Source: Neocallimastix lanati (nom. inval.) (Eukaryota; Neocallimastigomycota; Neocallimastigomycetes; Neocallimastigales; Neocallimastigaceae). From it: DNA of 64,000 nt. The notes under the pieces were generated by a model that saw only the letters and a list, made by a program, of their open reading frames with translations, was not told the origin of the DNA and made no database searches. Positions 43,713 through 62,706 of this stretch are shown piece after piece (the first letter of the stretch is position 1; every line of letters starts with the position of its first letter). Location: the NCBI GenBank assembly GCA_016946835.1, contig JACVTC010000082.1, positions 742,501 through 806,500 on the forward strand, written 5' to 3'. The translations under genes were made by a program, and so were the position numbers.

Positions 43713-44400
43713 AAACCTTAAATATATTTTTTTATCATTATATCTATTTTTCTTCATAAAGTTTATGTAGTATTAATGCCAATAAAAATAAAGTAGTATT
43801 TGTAATAATTCAATAAAATAAAATTTCCAGTTATTTATAAATGCTATACTATTATTCTATTACAAATAATAATTATACTTTATATTATTAATATTATTCT
43901 TATATTTTCATTTATTATTAAATTAATAATTACATTAACATTTTTAATATCTTTATAATATCTAATAAAAGATATGAAATATTAACATATAAAAACAACA
44001 AAAAAGCATATAAAAACTTTTCTTTCTATATTATAAAGAAATTATTGTTTTTAATTATTTCGAGTTGTGGAAATGAGATATACGTAGAAAATTATATATT
44101 ATAATTTAATATTTTATACTTTGAAAAAAAAGACTTATTCCTTATTTGTTACTTCTATTGAATTTAAATATTTTTACATATTATTTAATATATACAATAT
44201 ATTTAAAACTATCTACATTATCTATATATAATAACTATTATTTATTATAACTTATTTATTGTTATTTATTTAATTATTTATTTATATTCAATTATTATTA
44301 ATTCATTATTATTATTTATTCATTATTATTTTTCATATGTTTCAATTTAATTATTATTCATTCATTGTTTATTATTTATTGATTATTATTCTTTAATATT

Positions 44401-44552
44401 AGCCTTGATTTGAGAGAGGTCCTCGTTTACGCCATAACAATATGGCAAAAAATACAATGAAAATCTGATACGTTGAAAGGTGAAACTTGAGGCCCTATTG
44501 TCCTCCCTTCTTGTTAATCCTAAATCAAAAAAAAAAAAAAAAAAAAAAAAAA
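44401..44552 (+). mobile_element. Poly(A)-tailed retroposon-like segment B (candidate)
   Basis: The island runs from GCCTTGATTTGAGAGAGGTC through GCCATAACAATATGGC to GTCCTCCCTTCTTGTTAATC and ends in an A run of about 29. The 16-nt GCCATAACAATATGGC has 6-bp inverted arms (GCCATA and TATGGC) and could form a small hairpin. It is longer than segment A and shares its 3' end. No coding capacity is seen. Confidence 0.4.
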
Positions 44553-45503
44553 ATTGTTATTAATTATTATTTATTGTTATTTAATTATTTATTATTATTT
44601 ATTTATTATTATTTATTATTTATTATTTATTATTTATTTATTTATTTATTATTTATTGTTAATTATTTATTTATTCTTATATAATGATTTAATTATTTAT
44701 TGTTTACTATTTATTTATTGTTATTTTGTTATTTATACATTATTTAATTTGTGTTGTATTTTGACTATTTATTATTTAATTAATGTTGTTTTAGCCTTAA
44801 TTATTATATATTATTAATATATTATTAATAAATAATAATATTATGAATTTACTATAACATTTAATTAATTTATTTTTTAAGCACATGCTATAAATGGTTG
44901 AATCACATTTTACAACATTTGAAACATTTTATATTCTAATATATTATACTAATTATAAATTATATATAGAGAATATTTAAATTTGAAAAAATTTTTTTAA
45001 ATTTATATGTAGCATAATTAAATACTTAATATGTTTACATAATTTTAAATATATTATTAAATATAGACTAAAAATTAATATTATATATTACAGTATATTT
45101 GTAATATATGTTCAATTAAAGAACGGAAAATTTATTGGCAATCAATAAAACTAAAATAAATAATTTTCTATTGAAAGGTATTTGGTAATATAGTACATTT
45201 CATATATAATATTTGGTAGTATTATATAAATTCTATATAAAATATATGAAATGCAATACAAAATATATTTATTATTATGTAGTGCAATATATTCTTCATT
45301 CAAAAGATTTAAAATTTTCTTTCTTTTTATTTTTTTTTTATTAAAAATAATCATATGAATGTTATTATTCACTTTTTTTAAAAATTCGAATAGTTTTTTT
45401 TTTTTTTTTGTGTTAAAAAAAATTTTTTTTTGACAGTTTATATTAAAAAATTTTTATATTTTATTAATTTTAAAATAAAGGATAAATGTAAATAGAAATA
45501 ATA

Positions 45504-45655
45504 TTATGATAACTATTATTAATATTTATATTATGATAACTATTATTAATATTTATATTATGAAGAACTATTATTAATATTTATATTATGATAACTATTA
45601 TTAATATTTATATTATGAAGAACTATTATTAATTTTTATATTATGAAGAACTATT
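45504..45655. repeat. Tandem repeat of a 27-29 bp unit
   Basis: About five copies of ATGATAACTATTATTAATAT plus TTATATT follow one another. Two unit types alternate, carrying GATAAC or GAAGAAC. Confidence 0.9.
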
Positions 45656-46291
45656 CATTTATTACTTAGTTTATATATTAGTCTATAAAATAATATAATA
45701 TCAAATAATTATATATAATTCATTATTCAGATAATAAGAAGGAATTATAAATATTGATACATAAAATATATAAAAGAAATTATTAATCTGCTTAATATTT
45801 TTAGAAATAATTAATGCAATAATTATAAAGATAGTTATATAATCTTAAAGAAATACTATACGACAGTAATTAAAATATTATTATTATATAAATATTTTTA
45901 TTTATTTATTTATTTATTACAAAATTAATTATGTTATATTATTATTTTAATTTAATACTTATAATAAAATTAATTATTATTATTATTTTTTTTTTTTTTT
46001 ACTGCGGCTTTATTTAAAATTTTGGACATTTGTTTTTTTCATTTTAATTCTTTACTAAAAAATAAAGTTGAATAATAAAATTAAATAATTGTCTCATGCA
46101 AATTATTTACTGAAAAAATATTTATATAAAAGCTTACCTATATAAATATATATGGAGTTAAAAAGAACAATGCATAATTTTTGTTTACTTTTATTTTTTT
46201 GACACTGTTAATAATAAATTAATAAAAAATAAATTCTTTAATAATAATAATAATAATTATTATTAACAATTATTATTTTATTCTCTTTTTA

Positions 46292-46328
<37 letters not shown>

Positions 46329-47002
46329 ACAGACGCAATTATTACAAAATTTTATCTATATTTATTCATTCATTTTTTAATTATTCATGTAACTATTTAT
46401 AAATGATTTTATTATTATTAAATTTAAAATTTATTATAATTTATTGTTGTAATAATAATAAATAATTATAAAAATATTATTTATTATTATAATTATTATT
46501 ACTAATTTAGAATACATTTTCATTATTTATTGAATAAATAAATAAATAAATAAATACTAATATTTCGTTTCAATATATTATTTTTATTGTATTATAGATA
46601 TTGTTTTATTTTTCATTTACTTTTATATAAACATTATTAATTGTTTATAACAGGTTAAAATATTATTTAATACTATTAAATAAAAATTTTAAATTTATGC
46701 AATTTATTTTAAAATATTTATATAGTGTAAATATATATTATGTTTATTAAATATTTTTTTCATAATAGTATCTTTAAATTATATAATTTTAATTATATGT
46801 TCAAGATATAGGTGTAATTTTAATCATTAATAGTTAAAAAAAAAAAAAAAAAAGTTATTTATATATAATTATTCCTTTTTTAATTTAATTTGTTTTACCA
46901 AACAAATTTAGATATTAATATTTTTCTTTTTTTTTTTTAAAAAAAATTTATAAAAACGTTTTATGGAAAAAAATACTATTATTAATAAAATATCTATATA
47001 GT

Positions 47003-50000
47003 TTATAAGAATTGTTCAATATAACAGTTTCTACAATAAATATTTTCGTCTTTTTCGAAATAATCTGAGTTTTGTAGATTTTTTTCACATTTTAAACATT
47101 TAAAACAATGTGTATGATAGCTTGTTGGTTTCTTTATAGTTCTAATCATTTGATCCTCAATTGGTAAATTACAATAATGGCATGTACATAGTTCTTTTTT
47201 ATGCTCTTCACAATATACTATATATGGATCTTGTGGAAGGGAGAAAAATGATTTATTATTAAGTGTATTACCACATAACTACATTTTTAGAATATTTAAA
47301 ACACAAAAATGAATATAATATTTAAATTTACAAGTATCATAAAATATTTATAAAAATCTTTATTAATTAACTATTAATTAAATAGAATTACTTACAGTGC
47401 ATTTTTTGCAATTGATATGATATTTTCTATCAAATATTGTAATATATTCTATAAAATAATAATATTATTAAAATTATTAATATATAATTAACAAAAAAAT
47501 TACTGAATATATATTAAAAAAAAATATTAATACAAAAATATAAGTATATATTAAAATTAAAATAAAAATAAAAGTAAATAAATAAATAAAATAAATAAAT
47601 TTATTTGTTATAAATATATAGATTACCATCTTCAATAAATTCACCACAAATACCACATAAGAAACCTTTAAATTTAAGGTAATCTTTTTTACAATATGGT
47701 CTTCCATCTATTGCTAAATATTGCTTATTAAGTTTCATTCCACAAGCATTACATACAAAACAATCTTGATGATACAATTTTCCATTAATATTGATGGCTG
47801 GTCCTTCAATAATTTCCTCACATTCATTACAACAATAGCCTTCTTCAAAGAGATAGCAATTCCTACAATAATACTATTTTTTTTTTTTTAAAAAAAAGAA
47901 AAATAATAAAATAAAATAAAATAAAATAAAATAAAATAAAATAAAATAAAATAAAATAAAATAAAATAAAATAAAATAAAATAAAATAAAATAAAATAAA
48001 ATAAAATAAAATAAAATAAAATAAAATAAAATAAAATAAAATAAAATAAAATAAAATAAAATAAATAGTTGAAATATAAATATAAAGTACAGATTGAATA
48101 AAATAAAATAAAATAAAATAAAATAAAATAAATAGTTGAAATATAAATATAAAGTACAGATTGAATAAAATAAAATAAAATAAAATAAATAGTTGAAATA
48201 TAAATATAAAGTACAGATTGAATAAAATAAAATAAAATAAAATAAAATAAATAGTTGAAATATAAATATAAAGTACAGATTGAATAAAATAAAATAAAAT
48301 AAAATAAAATAAATAGTTGAAATATAAATATAAAGTACAGATTGAATAAAATAAAATAAAATAAAATAAAATAAATAGTTGAAATATAAATATAAAGTAC
48401 AGATTGAATAAAATAAAATAAAATAAAATAAATAGTTGAAATATAAATATAAAGTACAGATTGAATAAAATAAAATAAAATAAAATAAATAGTTGAAATA
48501 TAAATATAAAGTACAGATTGAATAAAATAAAATAAAATAAAATAAAATAAAATAAAATAAATAGTTGAAATATAAATATAAAGTACAGATTGAATAAAAT
48601 AAAATAAAATAAAATAAAATAAAATAAAATAAAATAAAATAAAATAAAATAAATAGTTGAAATATAAATATAAAGTACAGATTGAATAAAATAAAATAAA
48701 ATAAAATAAAATAAAATAAAATAAAATAAAATAAATAGTTGAAATATAAATATAAAGTACAGATTGAATAAAATTAAATAAAATAAAATAAAATAAAATA
48801 AAATAAAATAAATAGTTGAAATATAAATATAAAGTACAGATTGAATAAAATAAAATAAAATAAAATAAAATAAAATAAATAGTTGAAATATGAATATAAA
48901 GTACAGATTGAATAAAATAAAATAAAATAAAATAAAATAAAATAAAATAAAATAAAATAAAATAAAATAAAATAAAATAAAATAAAATAAAATAAAATAA
49001 AATAAAATAAAATAAAATAAAATAAAATAAAATAAAATAAAATAAAATAAAATAAAATAAATAGTTGAAATATAAATATAAAGTACAGATTGAATAAAAT
49101 AAAATAAAATAAAATAAAATAAAATAAAATAAAATAAAATAAAATAAAATAAATAGTGAAATAATATAAAAGAGAAAAGTATTAATAAAAATAAAATAAA
49201 ATAAAATAAAATAAAATAAAATAAATAAAATAAAATAAAAAGTAAACAATAATTAAAATAATATTAAAAATAACAGTAATAATTAAATATACATGATTAT
49301 ATTTTAAATAAATATATAAATATGATAATTTATATAATATATATTAAATTAAAATAATAATTAAAATGGAATAAAATAATAAAAGTAATAATTATTAATA
49401 ATGATAATAATAAATAAATAGATTTATATATATTATTAATGATGATTTTTAAGTTACCCAATTGTCTTTCTTATAACAATTATTACTTGTCAATGTCTCA
49501 TCGCAACGTTGGCATCTAAAACATTCCGAATGATAATATCTTTCATTATCAAAAGTAATATATTCAGATAAAATTTGCATTCTACACATACAACAATATT
49601 TAAGATTTTTGCTAATTTTATCATATATTTCTTTATTAATTTCTGATTCTGGAATATCTATAGTTTCTTCTTGATCTATTGGATTATTCATTTGAGTAAC
49701 ATGTAATGGATTCAATGGATCAATATGACCTTGTGCTTGATCAAATTCATTACAATCTTGTGCTGACATATGACGAGGTATCATTGGAATAAGATCTTCA
49801 TATTGAATGGATGTTTTTCTTGAAGATGTAACGGAACTATTTTCATTTTCAGATACATTTGATAATTTTCTGTTATATGACTCCTTATCTACTATGGGTG
49901 AATAAGGAGAATTGTATTTATTTGTTGATTTATTCATTTCAAAGGGACTAATGGTAGATCTTCTCATATTTGTAGTAGGTTTTTCAAACGGACTAATTGG

Positions 50001-51329
50001 ATTTGGCGTTGATATTCTTCTTGATTCATTGAATGGACTGGAAGGACTATTGGCTGAATTTGGATTCACGGAAATATCAAATGGACTTTTTATAGGTGAT
50101 GTAGTAGTAGTAGTAGTATTACTACTTATTGACTTTCTTGGGGAATCAAATGGACTCATTAATTTAACAGAGGTACGTTTATTAGTTACATCAAATGGAC
50201 TTGATGGGTTAGTTGAAGCCTTTCTTTTATCATCGTATGGACTTAATGAAATTCTTCTAGCATCAAATGGTGAAGCAGGTGAATCAAATGGACTTTTTGA
50301 AATTCTTTTTGAAGTGGCGGTAGTATCAAATGGAGAGGATGGAGCATCAAATGGACTTTTTAAAGTTCTTTTTGAAGTGGTAGTAGTATCAAATGGAGAG
50401 GATGGAGCATCAAATGGACTTTTTGAAGTTCTTCTTGAAGTGGTAGTAGTATCAAATGGAGAGGATGGAGCATCAAATGGACTTTTTGAAGTTCTTCTTG
50501 AAGTGCTAGTAGTATCAAATGGAGAAGATGGAGCCACTAATGTTTCACGATTATTTATATGATTTGGTGAATTTTGTGAATCCTTAGGAGGAGGAACTAT
50601 TTTTCCTCCGTTACCACCATTAGCAGTATTTAAATAGTTAAAATCAACACCTCCAACTTGAGGAATATGACTTAACATACTTAAAACCCTACTACGATCC
50701 AGCTTTTTCTTTTCAATTGCTTTAGATTTAGCTTCAACTTGAGCTTGAATTTGACTATCTTCAGAAGAAAGTATTATTTCAGCAGAGGACGGTTCTTGTT
50801 TTTTCTTTAACGTATTCACATTATCTGATGAATAATAAATTGTATTGACATCTGCTTTTTTTCTTGAATTCACATCATCTGTTGAATAATAGATTGTATT
50901 AACATTGGCATTATTTCTTGAATTCACATCATCTGTTGAATAATAGATCGTATTAACATTGGCGTTATTTCTTGAATTTACATCATTGGTTGAATGATAG
51001 ATTGTATCAACATTGGCTTTATTTCTTAAATTCACATCATTCATTGATTTATAAAGTGTATTCCGATTTTCTAAATTTTTGTTAAACTTACTATCATCTT
51101 CCTCACCAAAATTATCATTTTTATAATATTCTGAAATATATTTGATGTTTTCATCATTCATTAAAGATATGGCTGAACTTCTAACATCTTTTTTACTTCT
51201 ATCTTCCTCCTCTTCAGCTATTGAGTTTTCATCACCATTATTAACATAGGTCTTATCGGATGAAATAGTTAATGTACTTATCTTTATTTCTGAGACCTTC
51301 TTCTTCTTTAAATTTTCTTCATATAGCAT
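47003..51329 (-). CDS. Paxillin-like protein with four C-terminal LIM domains
   Basis: Four exons: 49458-51329, 47627-47873, 47396-47448 and 47003-47278. Total 2448 nt, 815 residues. LIM domains bind proteins through two zinc fingers. Four in tandem at the C-terminus is the layout of paxillin and its fungal relatives, which act at cortical actin and adhesion or cytokinesis sites; that role is inferred. LIM1 starts at CCMC (about residue 579) and crosses intron 1. LIM2 (about 638) has CCNEC and HQDCFVCNAC, LIM3 starts at CGIC (about 698), and LIM4 has CHYCNLP and THCFKCLKC near the end. The first 570 residues are disordered. About residues 90-175 repeat DVNSRNNANVNTIYYSTD about four times, and about 270-470 carry more than ten SPFD/SPFE motifs in a unit of about 20 residues with basic Arg-Arg-Ser/Thr sites. 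The ATG at 51329 lies only 212 bp from the end of the RasGAP gene. Confidence 0.9.
47874..49457 (-). repeat. Giant LIM-gene intron: AAAAT array with 14 minisatellite units
   Basis: This 1584-bp intron 1 is almost wholly AAAAT pentamers interrupted by 14 near-identical units of about 34 bp (core TTGAAATATAAATATAAAGT then ACAGATTGAA), from about 48066 to 49090. One unit carries a single change (TATGAATATAAAG near 48890). A degenerate unit at about 49153 ends the series. The spacing varies only by the number of pentamers. A 453-codon Phe/Ile/Leu/Tyr frame across it is an artefact. Confidence 0.95.
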
Positions 51330-51541
51330 TTCTTCACTTTATATTATTAATTTTTTTTTTTTTTTTTATTTTTTTTGTTTTTGTTATAAAAAAATTTTTT
51401 TATATCACAATATATATATATGTGTGTGTAATTATTAGTAATGTATATTATAAATTATTAATAAATATTTGAATTTTATAATATTAATATATATATTTAT
51501 ATATTATAAATATTATGACTTGAAAAAAAAAAAAATTCTAT

Positions 51542-57285
<5,744 letters not shown>

Positions 57286-58088
57286 ATTATAAGTATAAAT
57301 ATCTCAGAAAGATTCAATAACAATATTGTCTCTTTTAATTAATATTATTATTATTATTATTCTCAATAATATTTATGACCTTTCTAATAATTATTTGATT
57401 AAAATTGTAACTAAATAAGGTAGTTTAATTACTGGATTAAATGTATAAATGTATATATATGATTGATTTTTATGATAATTATTATTATTATAATTATTAT
57501 TATAATTATTATTATTATTAGAATTATTATTATTAGAATTATTATTATTAGAATTATAATTATTATTAATGGATTTAGAACTTAATACTATAGTAACAAT
57601 AGAGCTCTTAAACTAATATCGTATTTAAAATTTATAATAATTAAAATACATAAAAATAAAATACTCCGAGTTTTTTTATTATAGTTTAAATGTTCACCAC
57701 TATAAGACAATGGAATAATTAAAAAATATATTATTTTAAAAAAATTTTTTTTGATAAATTATCTAATACATATATTTATACTTTTGGTATAAAAATATAA
57801 TGATAAAATGAAAAATCATAAAAATAAATTTCAAGAATAGAATTTATGAAAAAATAAATTTAAAATATCTAATTAGTATATTATTTTGATATTATTTTTA
57901 TTATGTTGTTATAATTTTCTAATAAAAAAAAATAAAATAAAATAAACTTTGACACATTTAATAAATGTTCAAAATTTTAAATTTTTAATAATAATAATAA
58001 TAATAATAACAATACTAATAATAAATAAAAAAAAAAAAAAAGTTTTGATACATTTAATAAATGTTCAGAGTTTTTAATTTTTAATAAA

Positions 58089-58184
<96 letters not shown>

Positions 58185-58386
58185 TTAATTATTAAGATTT
58201 GTTTTATTTTTATTTTATATTTTATTTTATGTGTCAATTTCTCTTTTTTTAACATTTACTAAATATTAAATAAATAATTAATTAATAATTAGTAATCAGT
58301 AATTAGTATAAATGATAAAATAATTTCAATATAATTCTATTTTCCTATTTTTTAAATTTTATGATTATTATTTTTTTTTATTATTA
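57286..58386. other. Intergenic region between RasGAP and BBS4
   Basis: This covers the RasGAP upstream flank and the BBS4 3' flank. It contains a (GAATTATTATTA) stretch at about 57520-57555 and an (AAT)n array at about 58087-58183. A near-duplicated phrase, TTTGACACATTTAATAAATG and TTTTGATACATTTAATAAATG minus one base, occurs at about 57948 and 58042. No gene is seen. Confidence 0.5.
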
Positions 58387-61283
58387 TTAATCCTTTTGAT
58401 TTCTTAAATCTCTTAAAGAATCTAAATCTATATATATATTATATTTTTTTCCTAATGAACTTCCTATGGTTTTCATTTCGATTACATCTAAATCTTCTTT
58501 TTCATCACTTGTCAATTGTAAATATAATTCCTTGAATCTGGTTAAACATATCTTGGCATCTTCATGCTTATTGTTTTCACTTAATACTATAGCATAATTT
58601 AAAAATCCAACCATATTTGATCTAATTTAATATTAATTAAAAATTATATCAAAAATTGTGTAAATATATATGATAGAAAATAATTTTTTAGTTATTTAAT
58701 TTATATAATTGTTTTTATATTTAATTATATTAATATGATTATTATTATTATTATTACTATTATTATTAATTATTAATTATTATTATTATTATTATTATTA
58801 TTACATTAATCTTACCCATTAATCATGAGTCCCTTTTCAAATGCAACTTTTGAATTTTCAAAATCTCCTAATTTGTTTAATGTTACTCCTAACCATATAT
58901 ATGTATCAGAAAATTTTGGATTTAGATTTGCTGATGATGTAAAGAATCTAAAAGCTGATACATATCTATTAAATAAATAAATATATATATACATATTATA
59001 ATTAATTATTATTTATTATTTTATATATTTATATATTTATTTATTTATATATATATATTTATTTATTTATTTATTTATATATATATATATATATTTATTT
59101 ATTTATTTATATATAAATATTTATTTATTTATTTATTTATTTATGTATTTATGTATTTATGTAATTATGTAATTATGTAATTATGTAATTATGTAATTAT
59201 GTATTTTTGAATATAAAATATATTTATTAAATAAAAATAATAATATTTAATAAATTTATAAATACGTACTGTTCATGCTTCAAATGTGCTAAACCTAAAT
59301 TAAATGATATTTTCCATTCATTTGGCGCCAAATATAGTGCTTTTTTTAAGCATGATATAGCCTAATGAATTATATTATATGTATATAATAAATACAAATA
59401 CATATATTATTGTATTTTAATAAGATTCTTCTCATATAATACATGAAAAATAAACATACTGAAAAAATCCTTTTTGTAAGAAAAATAAATAAATAATATT
59501 AATAATAATAATAATATATCTTACAGCAATAATTTTATTTTTTCCATAAAAACACATTCCAATATTATTCCATAATTCAGGTGAATCAGGATTTAAAACA
59601 GAACATATACGATATTTCATTAATGCACCCTCAAATTCATAATGATTTTGAAGAATAGAACCTGCAACCAATATACCCTATAAATGAAATTTATTTATTG
59701 TTATTACTTATTTTTTTATCTTAAATAATTCCTCATCTTCATCATTAAATATATATGTATATATGTATATATATATCATATATAATTATATATATATATA
59801 TATATGTGAACATACATTTGAGTTTGTTTGATCGTATGATAATGCTCTACCTATATAATTAAATGCACAGGGATAATCATCTTTTTTTAAATATAATAAA
59901 CCTAGCACCGTTAAAAAATCAACATTATCAGGACTAATTCTAATATATTAAATTATTTTTTGGTTTTTAAAAATAAAAAAATATATATATATCATCAATA
60001 TAAAAATTTATAACTTACAAAATTTAATATTTATTTATATAAAAAGAAATAAAATATATTATACGTTATAGCTTGTTCATATAATGCTATAGCTTCTTCA
60101 TATTCTCCACACTGAACTAATAATTTTCCTAAATGGGTATACGTTGAATCATGATTATTTATTTCTAAAGCTTTATAAAAATTCTCTATTGCCTTTTTTT
60201 TTTTTTTTTTTTTTTTTGTATAATTTTTTTTATTTTATATATTTTTAATACTATTAATTAAATTACAATCTTAAATCACTATCTTTATATTTTATATATA
60301 TTAAATGATAATTATACCTTTCTATAATCTTTTAAAAACATATAACAAATTCCTTTATTATGATATATTTCCTTTATATATATATTTGATGAGTATTAAT
60401 ACATATATTTGAAAAGTAAAATTATTTATATATTATGTACATAGGTCATTTAATATAATTATGTACCCAATCTTTTCCTGCCAATGTTAATGCTTCATCA
60501 TATACTTCAATTGCAGATCTATGTTTTCCTAATAAAAACCTTTATATTATTATTATTATGCTTATTTTAATATCATCTTCATTTATTTGTTTTTACATAT
60601 AGATTTTATCTTATTATTTTTATTTATTGTAATATTCTCAGCATATATAATATTTTTTAAAAAATTTTTTGTTATTTTAAAATATTTACAATGATCTTCC
60701 AATTTGTTTTATATTTACAATATTTGTTGGATCCAATTTTTCTACCATTCGCAGTATTTCTAATGATTGTTCTATTTCACCATTTTGTCTTAGTATCATT
60801 GCTTTATATATGAATATTAATTTATATAAATATTTCAAAATTATACTATTATTAATTAAATATTTTATATATATTCAACAATAAATTTTCTTCCTCTTTT
60901 TTGTTGGTTATTATTGCTTGTTTGTTTATTTGTTATAAATAATGTATAATATATGATTCATACCCTTTATATATAGTGGATATTTACAATGATTATTTGA
61001 AGCTTTTAAAATATCTTCTATTATTGACTTTTTTAAAAAAATTTACATTTATACGTAAAATTTATATATTATATATATTAGCATTATCAATAATTATTTA
61101 TTAAAATCTTCTGTATAAATAATATATAGAATACTCCATAATTACCAAGCACTCATTATGTTGTTTCGTTACATAAAGATGATATATATGCCATATTTTG
61201 CTTTTCCAAGATTCAGAATTATATTTATTTACTGAAACCTTTAATAATGGTTTATTTATTAAAATATCTATTGTTCCCAAATG

Positions 61284-61315
<32 letters not shown>

Positions 61316-61537
61316 ATATTGAGAAATCAGTAATTCATAATATAATTATTGATTAATTAATTGATTATAATCAGAAAGTAGTATTAACTTTTTTTTTTAA
61401 ATAATGAGCAATAAATTTATTATTATGCAACTATATATATCTAAATTTGTTTTAAAAATTTTTTTACCTTCATTTTCTGAAACATCTAAATCAGAATTAT
61501 ATGAAGAACTATGTTCTCTTGCTGCATGTGTACTCAT
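58387..61537 (-). CDS. BBS4: BBSome subunit BBS4 (TPR protein)
   Basis: Twelve exons: 61468-61537, 61146-61267, 60964-61027, 60690-60801, 60467-60539, 60318-60371, 60065-60192, 59816-59939, 59525-59677, 59270-59361, 58816-58965 and 58387-58621. Total 1377 nt, 458 residues, against 519 in human. BBS4 is a TPR superhelix in the BBSome, the coat that moves membrane proteins in cilia and flagella. Identity is clear from lined-up phrases: [21 protein letters not shown]..., [66 protein letters not shown] and [18 protein letters not shown] repeats fill about residues 90-420. The start ATG (61537) is the only one upstream in frame and gives a Ser/Asp-rich leader. The protein lacks most of the C-terminal tail found in human BBS4. 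It lies head-to-head with SPAG6. Confidence 0.95.
58966..59269 (-). repeat. BBS4 intron with ATTT/ATGTA tandem repeats
   Basis: The intron has ATTTATTTAT runs at about 59036-59150, followed by six or so copies of the 8-mer ATGTAATT at about 59150-59200. Confidence 0.85.
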
Positions 61538-62706
61538 TATTACAGTACTATTTAAATAAAATTATATACGTATTTTATTATTTAAAAGATAGATTTTTTT
61601 TTATTATTATTACTATTTTTTTTTGTTTTATTTAAAGAAATAAATTAATTATTATAATTATTAATTATTACTATTTTTTAAGAACATATTAAAGTTTTTT
61701 TTTCAATTTTTTCTTTTTTTTTTTTATTATTATTTATTATTATTACTATTCTATTATTTAAATAATATCATTAAATATTAACATTTTATATTTAATTATT
61801 TAGTTTAAATAATTAATTATAAAAAAATAATAATAATAATAAATATAATTAAAAATAATTAAAATTACTTTTTATGACAATTAATTAAAATTTTTAAAGT
61901 TTATGTATTCTTTTATTCATTTATAAAATTTGAAACAATTAGCTTATATATGTATCAAGAATGAATAAAAAATAAATATATATTTTTTGTTATTATTTAT
62001 GTAAAAATTAATATTCTAAAAAATCTTATTTAATAATTTTATTTCCTAATTAAATTTTTGTTTGTCTAGCTTAATTTCATTATTATACTTTTTATATATG
62101 AAATAAAAATGTTAATAAATAATAAAATAATTATTATAGATTTCATTTTATAATAGTTTTTTTTATATACTTTGATTAAATATTTCAAAATCAAAAAAAA
62201 AATAAAATTTTAAAATTTTCGAATAAAAATAAAAAAAAAAAAAATAAATAAATAAATAAATAAAAAAAAAAAAAAAAAAAAAAGATCCAATAAAAAAAAT
62301 TAGATAATAATTAAATAATGAAATATTAAATAAAATATAATTATAAATATTAATGGATAGTAATTAATAATTTTTTTTTTATTAAATTATTATATTATAT
62401 CACCTTTTAAAAACAAAAGAAAATAAAAATAAAAAAGATATATATAATACAATTATAATTTTACCATATAAAGAATTTTGGGGAAAAAATAATAAAATAA
62501 AATAAAATAAAAATATATATATTATATATAATATTTTAAATTTATTTATGACAAAAATAAAAAAGTGATGATAAAAAAAATTATCAAAGAATAAAAATTG
62601 AAAATCATATATTAGAATTAAATAAAGTCATAATTATTATATTATATCACATTATATTATTTTATATTGGAATTACATACAAATTACTTATCAGTAGGAT
62701 AATAAA
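61538..62706. promoter_or_regulatory. Divergent BBS4-SPAG6 intergenic region
   Basis: About 1.17 kb separates the two ciliary start codons, so it must contain both promoters. It is A/T-rich, with A runs near 62235-62284 and T runs near 61723. I looked for an RFX-type X-box (GTTNCC...RGNAAC) and found none I could support. Whether the promoters are shared is inference. Confidence 0.4.

Larger units (their letters stand above)
42428..47002. other. AT-rich intergenic region between PLC and the LIM gene
   Basis: About 4.6 kb. It holds two A-tailed islands (43620-43712 and 44401-44552) and a 27-bp tandem repeat (45504-45655). It also has ATTATTT arrays (about 44560-44720) and AT-rich filler. No coding frame is convincing. 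Confidence 0.55.

Noticed and set aside
48066-49090. Regularly spaced identical units resembling a CRISPR array
   Set aside because: The spacers are only AAAAT pentamers of varying number, the locus is an intron of a eukaryotic LIM gene, and there are no cas genes. It is a minisatellite.
47888-49249. 453-codon open frame of Phe/Ile/Leu/Tyr
   Set aside because: Produced by the pentamer/minisatellite repeat inside LIM-gene intron 1. Flanking exons splice across it in frame.
49912-50562. 216-codon plus-strand open frame
   Set aside because: It is the antisense shadow of the SPFD repeat region of the LIM protein. The minus strand carries the conserved LIM domains downstream.
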